64,000 nucleotides of DNA from Lineus longissimus. Taxonomy: Eukaryota > Nemertea > Pilidiophora > Heteronemertea > Lineidae. Shown piece by piece: positions 1 through 18,986 of the stretch. A program made the position numbers and the translations under genes. Each line of letters starts with the position of its first letter. The stretch's first letter is position 1. The notes beneath the pieces are model-generated. The model worked only from the letters and a program-made list of their open reading frames with translations, was not told the DNA's origin and ran no database searches. The DNA lies in NCBI RefSeq assembly GCF_910592395.1, contig NC_088309.1, forward strand, positions 22,818,599 to 22,882,598, given 5' to 3'.

Positions 1-97
1 ACTTCTTCCAAACATTGTGATACTTTGACCCATCACAAACTCGCTAGTATTTATGCTGTACAGCGAAGTTGCGTTTCTTGGGACACCTTGCAGCAGG

Positions 98-277
98 TCA
101 GCACGCAAATGACATTGGTTTGCAAGGTTGCAGTCCATACCAACCTGGCCAGATCCCCTGAAAGATATTCTTAGTCATCTTGGGATCCTTCTCAGTGTTT
201 GTCGCTAGCTTGAACCTGGGTCGCTTAGCTGAAATAGCTACCACCAAGACGACTGCGAGGATGATCAAAACCTTCAT
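98..277 (-). CDS. Small secreted peptide, 59 aa, family not recognised
   Basis: A single open frame runs from an ATG at 277 to TGA at 98 and encodes 59 residues. The first 17 residues form a clear signal peptide (MKVLIILAVVLVVAISA), followed by a basic KRPRFK stretch, a lysine-rich middle, and a tail rich in W, G and P with two cysteines (PC...FAC-stop). The start context is favourable, with G at -3. I do not recognise a family. A single disulfide, secretion and net positive charge would suit a peptide hormone or host-defence peptide, but this is inference. A splice donor (CAG/GTTGGT) lies inside the tail, so the true C-terminus could be on another exon beyond the window edge. No polyadenylation signal is visible before the edge. 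Confidence 0.45.
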   Translation of the reverse strand: MKVLIILAVVLVVAISAKRPRFKLATNTEKDPKMTKNIFQGIWPGWYGLQPCKPMSFAC

Positions 278-2278
278 GGCGAACTACCGGTATACACTAA
301 AATGAGAAATAAAAAACATACAGTTATCAAAACCAAAAGCCTTGGACGTCATGAGATATTTTATATCAACAAAAATGTATAAGGACTCAATCAATACCTG
401 TACCGTCTATCAAAACCGGTCATCCGAAAGTTCTTGTTCAGAACAAAACAAACAAGAGCAGCACACTCAAAGGGAGTAACCAATCGGCACTTTACCAAGC
501 TTGCGCGCGAGGGGAGGAGCTTGCAACGGAACCTAGTATTCAGGGATTAAGAAAAGGATGTTTAGGACAAAGAAATTAGGTAAAAGATGAAGGAGGCTGT
601 GCAGCCTATCAAGTACATGTACATATAGAAAATACGACGAACTCACCTACATGTACCTTTGACCAAAACAAAATTACCACTGATAAAAAAACTTATATTA
701 TAGCTTAATGGATAAGGTATCGGACTGATAAGATTTTAATTTCAGGTGGGGCTTTTTGAGATTTCCTCTTGGAGTCCTCAAGTTTGTAAAAGTCAACAGG
801 GATAAAAGCTTTTAGTGCACTGCTTTATTTTCCATAAAAAAATGAGCTGATAATGGTTAATTTTTTGGTGCTCCAACTCACATATGTAGTCCAGGTAACC
901 TCGACCCTCTGTACTGAGTGAATGGAGGATACTGGTGAAAGAGTCTAATACAGATGCAGACATCCGGGTCTTCAACTAAGCATGTTCGAACCCAGGGTAT
1001 GTTAAATGCCCCTCTCCTCGCACACAACTCGTGAAAGGCCATTGCCTAGGCTATCAATGCAGAAACCCGCTTATACATGTTTCTTCCTCGATCTTCCACT
1101 TCTCCCGACATGAGTTTGCTATTTGTTCATCGTTGATAATCTCTGTGTGAGTCAAACACATGGTTAAAATAGAACCCAGTGTATCTAATCTAATCAAGTA
1201 AATTGCGAGTTGTGAGTTTCTTTATTAGTTGACGTCATCAAAGCAAGTTGACTGTTAGACACACCTGTTTCATTGGAAACAGGCATCACGATATATTCAT
1301 CGTCAACATGCAACGAATACGCCTTAACAAGCAATAGTGCAAGTTAATCGATTTGATGACGTCAATCAGAAAAGAAATTCACCTCGATCTCTTTCTCGTT
1401 CTCGGATTCAAATCTGAACCTCTCTGATACAGATGACCATTCAACAGCGATTATTATGATGCCAATGATGACTTGATGACTATAGAATTCAGATTGATCC
1501 TACTATTGAAATCAATGACTCAAAATGCAGTCCGGATGAAGGGAAACTGTACTTTTGGTCGCCCAAAGAGTTCACTCCGGACGCAGTGGACCGGCCTCGT
1601 CCCTCACCATAAGGAGATCCAATTACGATGACGCAATGGACTGTCCAGGGAGTCTACCAAATAGGGGCATTGTCTTATTGTCTTGCAGTGAACCGTTTGA
1701 AGCCAATCGATGCAACAGCAACAACCAAAGCCATGGAGAAAATATCCTATTGAAACAATTTCCTGATTCACCATATATCGACAGTTCTCGCATCACCTGA
1801 TCTATATTTATTAGCATTGTGAGTTTTTTCTTTTCAATTACGAGTTTAAACCGAAAATCAATCAATACCACTCTTTAAGGTGATTGTATGATCTAAAATA
1901 TAAGCAGATTTTTCCATAGCAACTGTCCAAACAAAAGATCCTAGATCAGATAACTTGCAATTCACCCTCTGGCGAAGGCACACCCACCAAGGGAATATCT
2001 CAAAATACATCGAAGCCGCCGGGGGGGACTAAAAACCATGAACCGCAGCACAGTGCAAAGAGTCACAGAGCCCTAATAGCAGCAACATATGAAGAAGAAG
2101 CTGTTTAGGGAAATATATTTTTTTTTGCAGCATAAACCCGCAGTGGGTATCTTTTATTTCACGTATCCAAACGGGCATATACAATTATTCATTTACAATT
2201 ACTGTATACAGGGGTTTTACAAAAGATGTATCTATTTGTTTAAAATTTTTCATTATTTTACTGTGAGCCCGTCCGGTG
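278..2278. other. Intergenic stretch, no gene seen
   Basis: Nothing convincing is coded here. A CCAAT motif near 479-485 could belong to the promoter of the small secreted peptide on the minus strand. A B-box-like GTTCGAACCC occurs near 984, which may be a decayed tRNA-derived repeat. The only clear structure is the dispersed segment at 1575-1690, listed separately. Confidence 0.5.
1575..1690 (+). repeat. Dispersed repeat, copy 1 (matches 31141-31284)
   Basis: About 82 bases from CTCCGGACGCAG to GGGAGTCTA recur at 31141-31228 in the same orientation with a few substitutions and a short insertion. Weaker similarity continues to a TTGCAGT motif in both copies. No terminal repeats or tRNA-like boxes are obvious. 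It is an interspersed element of unknown class. Confidence 0.55.
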
Positions 2279-2482
2279 CCGTCCCGACGCCCGTGCTGAA
2301 AGCCCTATTGGCGAGACAGCACTCGGCGTCGCGACGGCCCCGTCGATCTCACAGTACTCCATATGGAATTGGGGGACTACTGCGAAGCCGCCCCCGAACC
2401 GTCCCGATGCCCAGACCGACGTCATACTTTGTGTCGCCGACCCCGGCACCGAAACGGCCCGTTGCCGTCCTCACAGTACTCC
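2279..2482. repeat. GC-rich two-copy degenerate tandem repeat, ~120 bp unit
   Basis: CCGTCCCGAYGCCC at 2279 recurs at 2399, and CTCACAGTACTCC at 2348 recurs at 2470, giving a period of about 120-122 bp. The block is much richer in G+C and CpG than its surroundings. Reading frames across it give low-complexity R/P/S-rich translations and I do not regard them as coding. Confidence 0.5.
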
Positions 2483-2589
2483 CCTTACGCTCTCTGTGAA
2501 CCCAGACTTAGTATTTACAAAACATGCATACATATACGCCTTCCAAATAATGTCCATTGAAACTAATTTTCACTTTATAATCTTAACTG

Positions 2590-2760
2590 TTTACTTTTTT
2601 TTGTTTTAGCACCAATGGAAGAATTAATTAACATGTGAGCACCAAGTATATACGTGTACGGAATATTCAAAACTATTGGCACCACTTATTGCATTTTGAT
2701 ATTTAACATTTTATTATTTTTGTTGTAGCACCAATAGAAACGGAACATTTAATTATCTGA
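2590..2760. repeat. AT-rich degenerate repeat, ~119 bp spacing
   Basis: The T-tract followed by GTTKTAGCACCAATRGAA occurs at about 2600-2620 and again at about 2720-2740, and TATATACG motifs upstream of each also align. The spacing of about 119 bp is close to the neighbouring GC-rich repeat, so both may be diverged parts of one satellite-like array. Further AAGTATATACATATG similarity is seen near 2916. Confidence 0.4.
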
Positions 2761-2933
2761 TTAAATCAATGTGGATAAAACGTGCCAGTGTAAATTGAAG
2801 GCATACTAACATAAAATAATAACATAATAACATAAAACATAAAGGTTTAAAACATAAATTAATAACATAATTCATAACTCATGTTTAAAACAATGTGCCT
2901 ATAGTGCTCAATGGCAAGTATATACATATGTGC

Positions 2934-2997
2934 GCCCAGTGCAAGGGGTCGAGACCATCCATCTGGTCTCATTCTGACCCCTGCTTGGGAACTGGGC
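2934..2997. other. Long imperfect hairpin
   Basis: Three nested paired segments are visible: GCCCAGT (2934-2940) with ACTGGGC (2991-2997), GGGGTC (2945-2950) with GACCCC (2976-2981), and GAGACCA (2951-2957) with TGGTCTC (2964-2970), closing on a six-base loop. It lies about 310 bases beyond the stop of the minus-strand LINE frame and could be a 3'-end structure of that element. It could also be an unrelated structured RNA or a pre-miRNA-like hairpin. Confidence 0.5.
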
Positions 2998-3183
2998 TAA
3001 TCTAAGTCGCCAAAAAATTTTATACTATGTTTTAAAATTCACATTTCTGTGCGTGCGTTCAATTAATACCCTATATACATATATTTACTAACTATGCAAG
3101 ATGTAAAATGCAAAAAGAATGAAGGAAAAAGAAAACAAGAGGGAAAAAAATATATTTTTGAAGGAAATTGAACAGTGGAATAT

Positions 3184-3264
3184 GGCAGGTTCGAACCCGG
3201 GACCTCCCGCGTCCGAATCATGCACGTTCCCGACAGGCTAGCAAGCCGATACGCTAACGACGTG
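3184..3264 (-). repeat. tRNA-like sequence just downstream of the LINE stop codon
   Basis: On the minus strand this 81-base segment carries an A-box-like GTTAGCGTATCGG and a B-box GGTTCGAACC at tRNA-like spacing. The T-arm pairs poorly (only three of five positions by my fold), so it is unlikely to be a working tRNA gene. It begins 44 nt after the LINE stop codon on the same strand. It may be part of the LINE 3' region, a target-site remnant, or a SINE head. Confidence 0.45.
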
Positions 3265-3308
3265 AATTTTTAAAATCGTATACCATTCCCACATTGTGGG
3301 GAATCCCC

Positions 3309-6300
3309 TTACAGTCTGTTTTGAACTCTGTTGTCGAATTCGTTTTGCTCATTTCGATTTTTCCCCTGCCAAAGACTGGCTCTCCCTGTCCAAATCGTGT
3401 GAATATAAATCCCCAAAACCCCCACTATTTTATCTACCCCTTTGCTATTTGCAAAAACCGGACATGTGATATTTTCCCAGGTTGGCGCTGGCCATCCTTG
3501 TATTCTTGACAAATTTGACAACGAGTTCAAAACAGGCTGTATCGTAGCGCAATCATAAAAAGCATGTTTCATGGATTCCGTCTGCATTTTACACCTCGCA
3601 CAGTTCTTCTGGATATTTGGCAAATATTTAAACAAGGATTTTACAGGTAATGCTCTGTGTACAAATTTATAAAATAGTTCTTTCTCATTATTATATAAAA
3701 TTTTGTTGTGCCATATGTTTTTCCATATCTTTTTCCAGTTGATATTATACATTTTGGTACCCACGGTATGTGGGATTTGAACCCCATTTTTCATAATTTT
3801 CTCATATAAAGCAGCAGCTGTGATTTTAACCCATTGTGACCTACCCATACCCAACTTTGCCGCTTTACACTGGTATAAAACCTCTTCCCACACACCGTGT
3901 CTACCAATAACTCTGTGCATATAAGTATTTTTGGCAATTTCGGGGCAGTGATGCCGCAGTGTTATGCCCGCTTTGTAAATGCCGTACCCTATCCATGGCT
4001 GTGTGACCCCCTCGTCTTGTACGCGGTAGAGTCTTTTTAACCTTTCCATGAACAGGGCCCGACCTTTACTGGCTACATGCGGCATCCCTACCCCTCCATC
4101 TTCAATTGCCTGCACCATAGTGCTTCTTTTAATCAATTCCATTTTGTTTGACCATAAAAATTTAAACAATAATTTCACAAACCCGGTACAATATTTCATT
4201 GGCAATTTCATAATTCTCGCTCCGTACCATAATTTAGAAACGAGGACGGTTTTTATCACCAAAACTTTCCCTATAAAGGACAGGTGTCTATTTTCCCATA
4301 ACTTTATTGTTTTCCCCACTTTTTCCATGATTTTCTTCCAATATGTCTTCCCACAAGGCCCTGCCTTGTTCCAGGGTATCCCCAAAATGTTTGAAATTTT
4401 CACTATATATTTCCTGTACTCTATAGGGATGTTTTGGTGCGAAAAACCGCCTAACAATAATATTTCTGTCTTTGATATATTTATATCAGACCCCGAGGCT
4501 TGGCCGAAATCATTGTATATGGAGAATAGAGCTCGTATACAGGGTGCTGCAATCGGGTGCGTGGCATCATCCGCAAAGGCAATGTTTTTAACCTCTTGTT
4601 TTACGTTAGGCAGCTTAATGCCCCGCACCCGTTCGTCGGAGCGCACGGCGCAGGCGAGCGGCTCCTGGCAGAGTACAAACAGCAGCGGGGACAGACTGCA
4701 GCCCTGTCTAACTGATCTGCCCACCCTGAATGTCCCTGACAGGAATCCATTCACCAGCACCCTACTCTCCGGCGCATCATACAGCACCCTCATCCATCTC
4801 ATAAAATTTCGGCCAAACCTCATGGTCTCTAAACATTGAAATAGCCATTCATGAGATACTAAATCGAAGGCTTTTCGGAGGTCAACGGCCACCAGTGCAC
4901 CCCCGGAGTCCGCCGCATGTTCGATGACGGTTTGAATATTGAACAGTTGATCATTGATTGATCTTTTGGGGACTCCGCATGCCTGATCAGGGTGCACTAG
5001 GTCGCCCATGACCCCCGACAGTCTCGACTTTAAAACTTTGGTGATAATCTTATAATCTACCGTTAGCAAACTTACAGGTCTATAATTTTTAATATCCCTC
5101 GGATCCCCTTTTTTGAACAAAATAGATATCACTGCCGTTTTCATCGTTCCCCCCAGTTTTTCCCGTAAAAATACATTATTTATAGTCTCTACCAAATCGT
5201 CCCCCAATAGCTCCCAGTAATACAAATAAAACTCTTTTCCTAACCCATCAATCCCCGGTGATTTTCCCGCCTTCATATTTTTTAATTCCCTCAAAACCTC
5301 CCCTGTAGATAACAAACCCTCCAATTTATTTTGTTGTTCCCCAGTTAGTTTCTTATGGATTTTTGATGCGAACCTGTCCCTAGCCACCTTTACCGTATCA
5401 CCTTTCCTATATAAATTCTCGTAAAACCTTTGTACCTCTTTTAAAATTTCATCTTGTTCTTCTAAAACCTTTCCATTTTCATCCTTTAACTGATCAATAA
5501 CTGTCTTTGTCCTCACTTCTACCTTGAAAAAATCAGTGGTCGGTGCTTCCCTCTCCTCTATGAATTTTGCCCCCGCCCTCACTTTTGCCCCCTCCAAATC
5601 TGCCATTTCCAATTTGCTCAATTCCCCTCTTACTTCCCCCCACCGCCTTGTAATGTCCACCCCTCTGTCCCTCTCCTTCCCCAAAAAGTCCAACTCCCTC
5701 TCCAAAGCTAAAATACCTTCCCCTCTCTCCCTGTTCACCCTCTTACCATTCCTTTTGAAGATCCCCTGTAACTTTTGTTTCCCCTTCTCCCACCACTCTA
5801 TTGGACACCCAAAATTTCCCTTCCTTTTTTGCCAACCCTTCCAAAACTGTGTTACCTCCCTTACTGTCCCCTCTTCCCCTAATAGGCTATTATTAATTTT
5901 CCAAAATCCCTTTCCCATTTTCTTCTTCCCTGTACTTTCTACCGCACCCAACACACCGTAATGGTCTGTAAAAACCAGTGGGACATGATCTACCTTACCT
6001 ACCTTTAAATTCGTATAAATACGGTCAATTCTGGACCTAGTTTGGCCTCTATAAAAAGTGAAACTATCTACCGTGGGATTTAAATCCCTAAATGCATCTT
6101 TAATATTTAATAAATCTATAATCTCCTGCCAAAGCTTTTTATACAAGATGTCCCCTGGTAACAAAGTCCCCGTCCCTCTATCGTTCCTTCCCGAAGCAAA
6201 ATTAAAGTCCCCCCCTAAAATCCACTGTTCCCCCCTAAATTTCCTCACATACTCTTTTAGCTTTTGACAGAAGATTATAGCTTTATCGTGGTTTTTAATT

Positions 6301-6692
6301 GGATTCTGTGTGGGCATGTATACAGAGAGAACATGCGTGCCGGACCCCAGGCGCACATGGCATATTCTCCCCTCTAACCCCCCTGGAACCACAAACTCCC
6401 TTTCTACAGCAGTTCTGGTAATGATGGCCGCGCCTGCGTGGGCCTGGCTACTGCTATAGAAATGAAGTCCGTAGTTCCGATTAATCCATGGTCCCAAATT
6501 GTCCGGCACCACATGCACTTCCTGTATACATGCCACATCACACTTTAACCTTACTATTTTATTTAAAACACTCGTCCTTTTTTCATATAACCCGTTCACA
6601 TTCATTGAGACCACAGTTACCGCCATTAATATACAGATGAAAATAAAGAGAGGATCCATTAAGTTAATGTTTGAAGGGTTTTGCAGGCACAT
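3309..6692 (-). CDS. LINE ORF2 protein: endonuclease + reverse transcriptase + zinc knuckle (L1/Tx1-like)
   Basis: The frame is unbroken from the first ATG at 6692 to TAA at 3309, 1127 residues; the conserved part begins at a later in-frame Met, so the true start may be nearer 6626. Order of domains: apurinic-type endonuclease with SMNVNG, CIQEV, GGDFNF, SRIDRIY and TDHYGV motifs; a linker rich in K and E; reverse transcriptase with SPGIDGLGKEFY, ISILFKKGDPRDIKNYRPVS, AVDLRKAFD, RQGCSLSPLL and the FADD catalytic box; then a thumb region and a C-terminal CX2CX8HX4C zinc motif (CARC...H...C). The GIDG..KEFY and FKKGDPRDIKNYRP signatures are typical of the L1/Tx1 group. All catalytic residues I can check are present, so the enzyme could be active. 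It nicks target DNA and reverse-transcribes its own RNA. Reverse-strand frames here are shadows. Confidence 0.9.
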   Translation of the reverse strand: MCLQNPSNINLMDPLFIFICILMAVTVVSMNVNGLYEKRTSVLNKIVRLKCDVACIQEVHVVPDNLGPWINRNYGLHFYSSSQAHAGAAIITRTAVEREFVVPGGLEGRICHVRLGSGTHVLSVYMPTQNPIKNHDKAIIFCQKLKEYVRKFRGEQWILGGDFNFASGRNDRGTGTLLPGDILYKKLWQEIIDLLNIKDAFRDLNPTVDSFTFYRGQTRSRIDRIYTNLKVGKVDHVPLVFTDHYGVLGAVESTGKKKMGKGFWKINNSLLGEEGTVREVTQFWKGWQKRKGNFGCPIEWWEKGKQKLQGIFKRNGKRVNRERGEGILALERELDFLGKERDRGVDITRRWGEVRGELSKLEMADLEGAKVRAGAKFIEEREAPTTDFFKVEVRTKTVIDQLKDENGKVLEEQDEILKEVQRFYENLYRKGDTVKVARDRFASKIHKKLTGEQQNKLEGLLSTGEVLRELKNMKAGKSPGIDGLGKEFYLYYWELLGDDLVETINNVFLREKLGGTMKTAVISILFKKGDPRDIKNYRPVSLLTVDYKIITKVLKSRLSGVMGDLVHPDQACGVPKRSINDQLFNIQTVIEHAADSGGALVAVDLRKAFDLVSHEWLFQCLETMRFGRNFMRWMRVLYDAPESRVLVNGFLSGTFRVGRSVRQGCSLSPLLFVLCQEPLACAVRSDERVRGIKLPNVKQEVKNIAFADDATHPIAAPCIRALFSIYNDFGQASGSDINISKTEILLLGGFSHQNIPIEYRKYIVKISNILGIPWNKAGPCGKTYWKKIMEKVGKTIKLWENRHLSFIGKVLVIKTVLVSKLWYGARIMKLPMKYCTGFVKLLFKFLWSNKMELIKRSTMVQAIEDGGVGMPHVASKGRALFMERLKRLYRVQDEGVTQPWIGYGIYKAGITLRHHCPEIAKNTYMHRVIGRHGVWEEVLYQCKAAKLGMGRSQWVKITAAALYEKIMKNGVQIPHTVGTKMYNINWKKIWKNIWHNKILYNNEKELFYKFVHRALPVKSLFKYLPNIQKNCARCKMQTESMKHAFYDCATIQPVLNSLSNLSRIQGWPAPTWENITCPVFANSKGVDKIVGVLGIYIHTIWTGRASLWQGKNRNEQNEFDNRVQNRL

Positions 6693-6725
6693 TCCGACCC
6701 CTCCCTTTAGGGAAATATAACCCAA

Positions 6726-7261
6726 ATCCCCTCAAGCAGTGAGACACCACTTCGGGATATAAGAGTAATCAGACAACCGAGGTCCTCGGAAATATGAGAG
6801 TTGGGGTCAGTATATATTTCAAAAAGTTTAAAATTTCCCATGGTTTACATTTTGGAAATTTTGATATTTTCTTGTAACGATACCTCTTCTGTGGTATGAT
6901 ATTTAGAAGTATATCAGAGAAGATGTCATTGTAGATATATCAAAGAAATTTCTCATGTATCTAGATTTGAAAAGTTACATTGTCTTTATAAATCAAGTGA
7001 TTCTTTTGATGTGATTTCAACCAACATCAACAGATGGCAACAGGGGACATCGGAAGGGTCTAACATTATTTAGAATGAGTATCAAGTGCTTTGAAATATC
7101 AAAAGAAAAATACACAACTGAGATGTATCATTTCTTCCTAGTTTGAAAAAAATAACACCCAGCCTTTACATATCAAAAGAAGTGATGGACCAGTCTCCCG
7201 GTCTTCGGTCCGTCTGTCAAATTTTACATGCACCCGCTGAAATTCTCACAGTCGAGTGTTG
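6726..7261. other. Spacer between LINE and HEATR6 promoter
   Basis: No coding signal, no LINE ORF1, and no recognised repeat were seen. The sequence is AT-rich with several ATATC/GATAT motifs. Confidence 0.4.
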
Positions 7262-7582
7262 GGTCTCGTTAGGGAGTTTTTCCCAAATGTACGCGATGAT
7301 GACGTGCCCATTAACAGGACGTAACATCTATTTTAAAATGCGTTTCCAAAGTGAATGCATGAGGACCTCCTATTTGTGTCGTATATCACTGGAAACGCCC
7401 GATTCCCCTGATTCTGCAGGATGTTAAACCGGGCATTTTATTTCTTTAAATAAATCATAAGCGTCGCATTTGCTCCGAGCTCTGTTCACCATCCCAAATG
7501 GCAATATTGTTACGGTTACGTCCTGTTAATGGGGCCCCACGTCATCATCGCGTACATTCGGGAAAAACTCCCTAACGAGACC
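7262..7582. repeat. Inverted repeat at the HEATR6 promoter (arms 7262-7325 and 7515-7582)
   Basis: The left arm (64 bp, from GGTCTCGTTAGGGAG to GGACGTAAC) is repeated almost perfectly in reverse complement in the right arm (68 bp), with one substitution and a 4-base indel visible. The 189 bp spacer is unrelated. Each arm carries a CRE/ATF-like GATGACGTG. The right arm ends 21 bp before the HEATR6 start codon, so this arm probably forms the core promoter or 5' leader. The left arm would be a mirror-image copy. Confidence 0.7.
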
Positions 7583-7603
7583 TAAGGGCCGAACGCGCTA
7601 AAC

Positions 7604-17156
<9,553 letters not shown>

Positions 17157-17521
17157 GTGTGTTGGGCCTTGGAAATTACGATAAGACGATTCTCTCAGCC
17201 AAAGGAGGAGAAAATTGGATGAGTGCATCCTGAAACTCGCATATTACTGGATCAGTCCAGTGGCGGTGCTTGATTAGAGTACAATAAAATAATTGTCTTC
17301 CATTGGCCAATATCTATGTCCTACATCAAGCAGTCATGTGTGGAAGAGTTTTCGTGTAATGACTAGTTTTCACCAATACGTATCTGTAGACCCCCTTACG
17401 AGTGGCCATGTGATCAATTTTATTCATCTCATACAAATGTAGTTTTATTGTTCTTGTTCAGGAGCTGAAAAACATGAATGCCATAGCTTACATTGTGCTG
17501 ATAAATTGTGATAGAAAATGG

Positions 17522-17527
17522 AATAAA
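17522..17527 (+). terminator. HEATR6 polyadenylation signal (AATAAA)
   Basis: AATAAA about 365 nt after the HEATR6 stop codon. An alternative AATAAA is present at 17283-17288, so two 3' ends are possible. Confidence 0.5.
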
Positions 17528-18385
17528 TATACATGTACCATATTCTGGTATTTTGCTGAAAGATTCTATTGTATTGTTTTGTTCCTTGACTTACTCATAT
17601 CTTCACACTAAACCAGTGATAGGAAAGAGTCTTAACAAAGGCTGCTGACAGGATTTCTATGGACTGGCCCATACCCCAATGTAATGAAGATGGACAATGT
17701 CTGTCAGCCACATGCATACCCCAACATAAATGTATTTGATGTTCCTGGACTGAAGTGAATCATTTTTGGAGGGCAGATCCTTCATTGGACACCAGTCAGT
17801 GACAGCACACCATTCACTTTCGCCTTCCAAGGATTTGTCACTTTTGTCCTACATGTGCATCAACATGTACTCCTCAGCAAACAAGGTAAAGTCATTGGCC
17901 TACCAAAGACCTGACGTGATGACACAGTCATCAATGCAATTTTGACCCTTTGGCTTGGTTGTGCTTTATACTTGGTCAGATGTCAACCTGGACCATTGCG
18001 TTTGATTGTGATATTGTCTGGCTGGAATACCTGAAGATTCGTACAGAAAGACAGCATGGCAACCTTCAGTAATCAAATGAGTGGAAGCTCATCGCGAAAT
18101 CTTTAATTTCATCACAACCAAGACCACTGATAATTGTACCAATTCAGGCACACTCGCCTGAGCCTATTCTTGTAAAATTGTGACATTGTCCCATTGATAT
18201 AGCCTTCTTTTGTAGGATGACATGGGTAAGCCTCTCAAACGAAAAGAGTGGGAAGTCTCTTTGGCTGCACATTCACTGCTTTGTTGTCCCTATCCAGATC
18301 ATCTACCAAAATGAGCTCGATACATGTACCTCACAGCGTAGATGGCAATGAAGAAAGGAACACTGTATTTAACTGATAAAACATG
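17528..18385. other. Convergent intergenic spacer HEATR6/PRKRIP1
   Basis: No gene, RNA or clear repeat is seen between the two tail-to-tail 3' ends. Confidence 0.45.
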
Positions 18386-18391
18386 TTTATT
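18386..18391 (-). terminator. PRKRIP1 polyadenylation signal (minus-strand AATAAA)
   Basis: TTTATT on the plus strand, giving AATAAA about 600 nt after the PRKRIP1 stop codon. No nearer canonical signal was noticed. Confidence 0.45.
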
Positions 18392-18986
18392 GACAAGCAA
18401 CATGTAGGGTCATATTATTGGTATCAATACTGAGACAAAAATATATTCAGCTATCATACTCCTTGCAAGGCATACGTGTATTCAGATTATTGGTTTCATA
18501 CAGGGACCCTACAAGAAGTTTCAGTACCTGGTACAATCAGCAGTTGCTCAGGCTGAAGTGGCTTCTCAACGAAATCTTTACATGTAGACACAGAAAGATG
18601 ACAAACGCAAATGCGTCATTGTTACATGTACATTCACTGCTGAATAGACAGATTTAAACCTTAAGGTGTCTATGTCCCAAGCCCAAAACTAAGCATAAAA
18701 CATCCCAACTCCTTAGTATTTTCATTATCAACACCGTTGGTCAGACAATGGCAGAAACCTGCAGCCCAGGGTCTGATTCCACTACATGTAGCTGGATATG
18801 GCTGGCACCTCCGACACAAACAATGGAACACACTGTAAGATGTCTTTTCCTGACAAGCACAGACTGAACTAAATGAACAGACTCAAGTTCGTCCACCTTG
18901 GACAATGCTCACTGGCTTAGAGAATGTCTAGATAACCAGGAGAATAGATGTATCAATTTAAAGATATTTCCTTAGTTTTTTCAGCC

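Larger units (their letters stand above)
3173..6725 (-). mobile_element. Non-LTR retrotransposon (LINE), 5'-truncated, ORF2 intact
   Basis: The element is placed by its long ORF2 frame on the minus strand plus the adjacent tRNA-like 3' segment. No ORF1 frame is found upstream (6726-7260), so the copy is probably 5' truncated at or near the ORF2 start. The exact ends and any target-site duplication could not be fixed. An ATAACAT-type simple repeat at about 2808-2880 or the hairpin at 2934-2997 may mark the 3' end. An uninterrupted ORF2 suggests a recent insertion. Confidence 0.8.

Noticed and set aside
2089-2499. 136-codon plus-strand frame and a 63-codon minus frame across the GC-rich repeat
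   Set aside because: They lie on a tandem repeat, translate to low-complexity R/P/S sequence, and have no splice or domain support.
3184-3264. Functional tRNA gene
   Set aside because: A and B boxes are present but the T stem has mismatches and the acceptor stem does not close.
4048-4839. 263-codon plus-strand frame
   Set aside because: It is the antisense shadow of the LINE reverse transcriptase frame.
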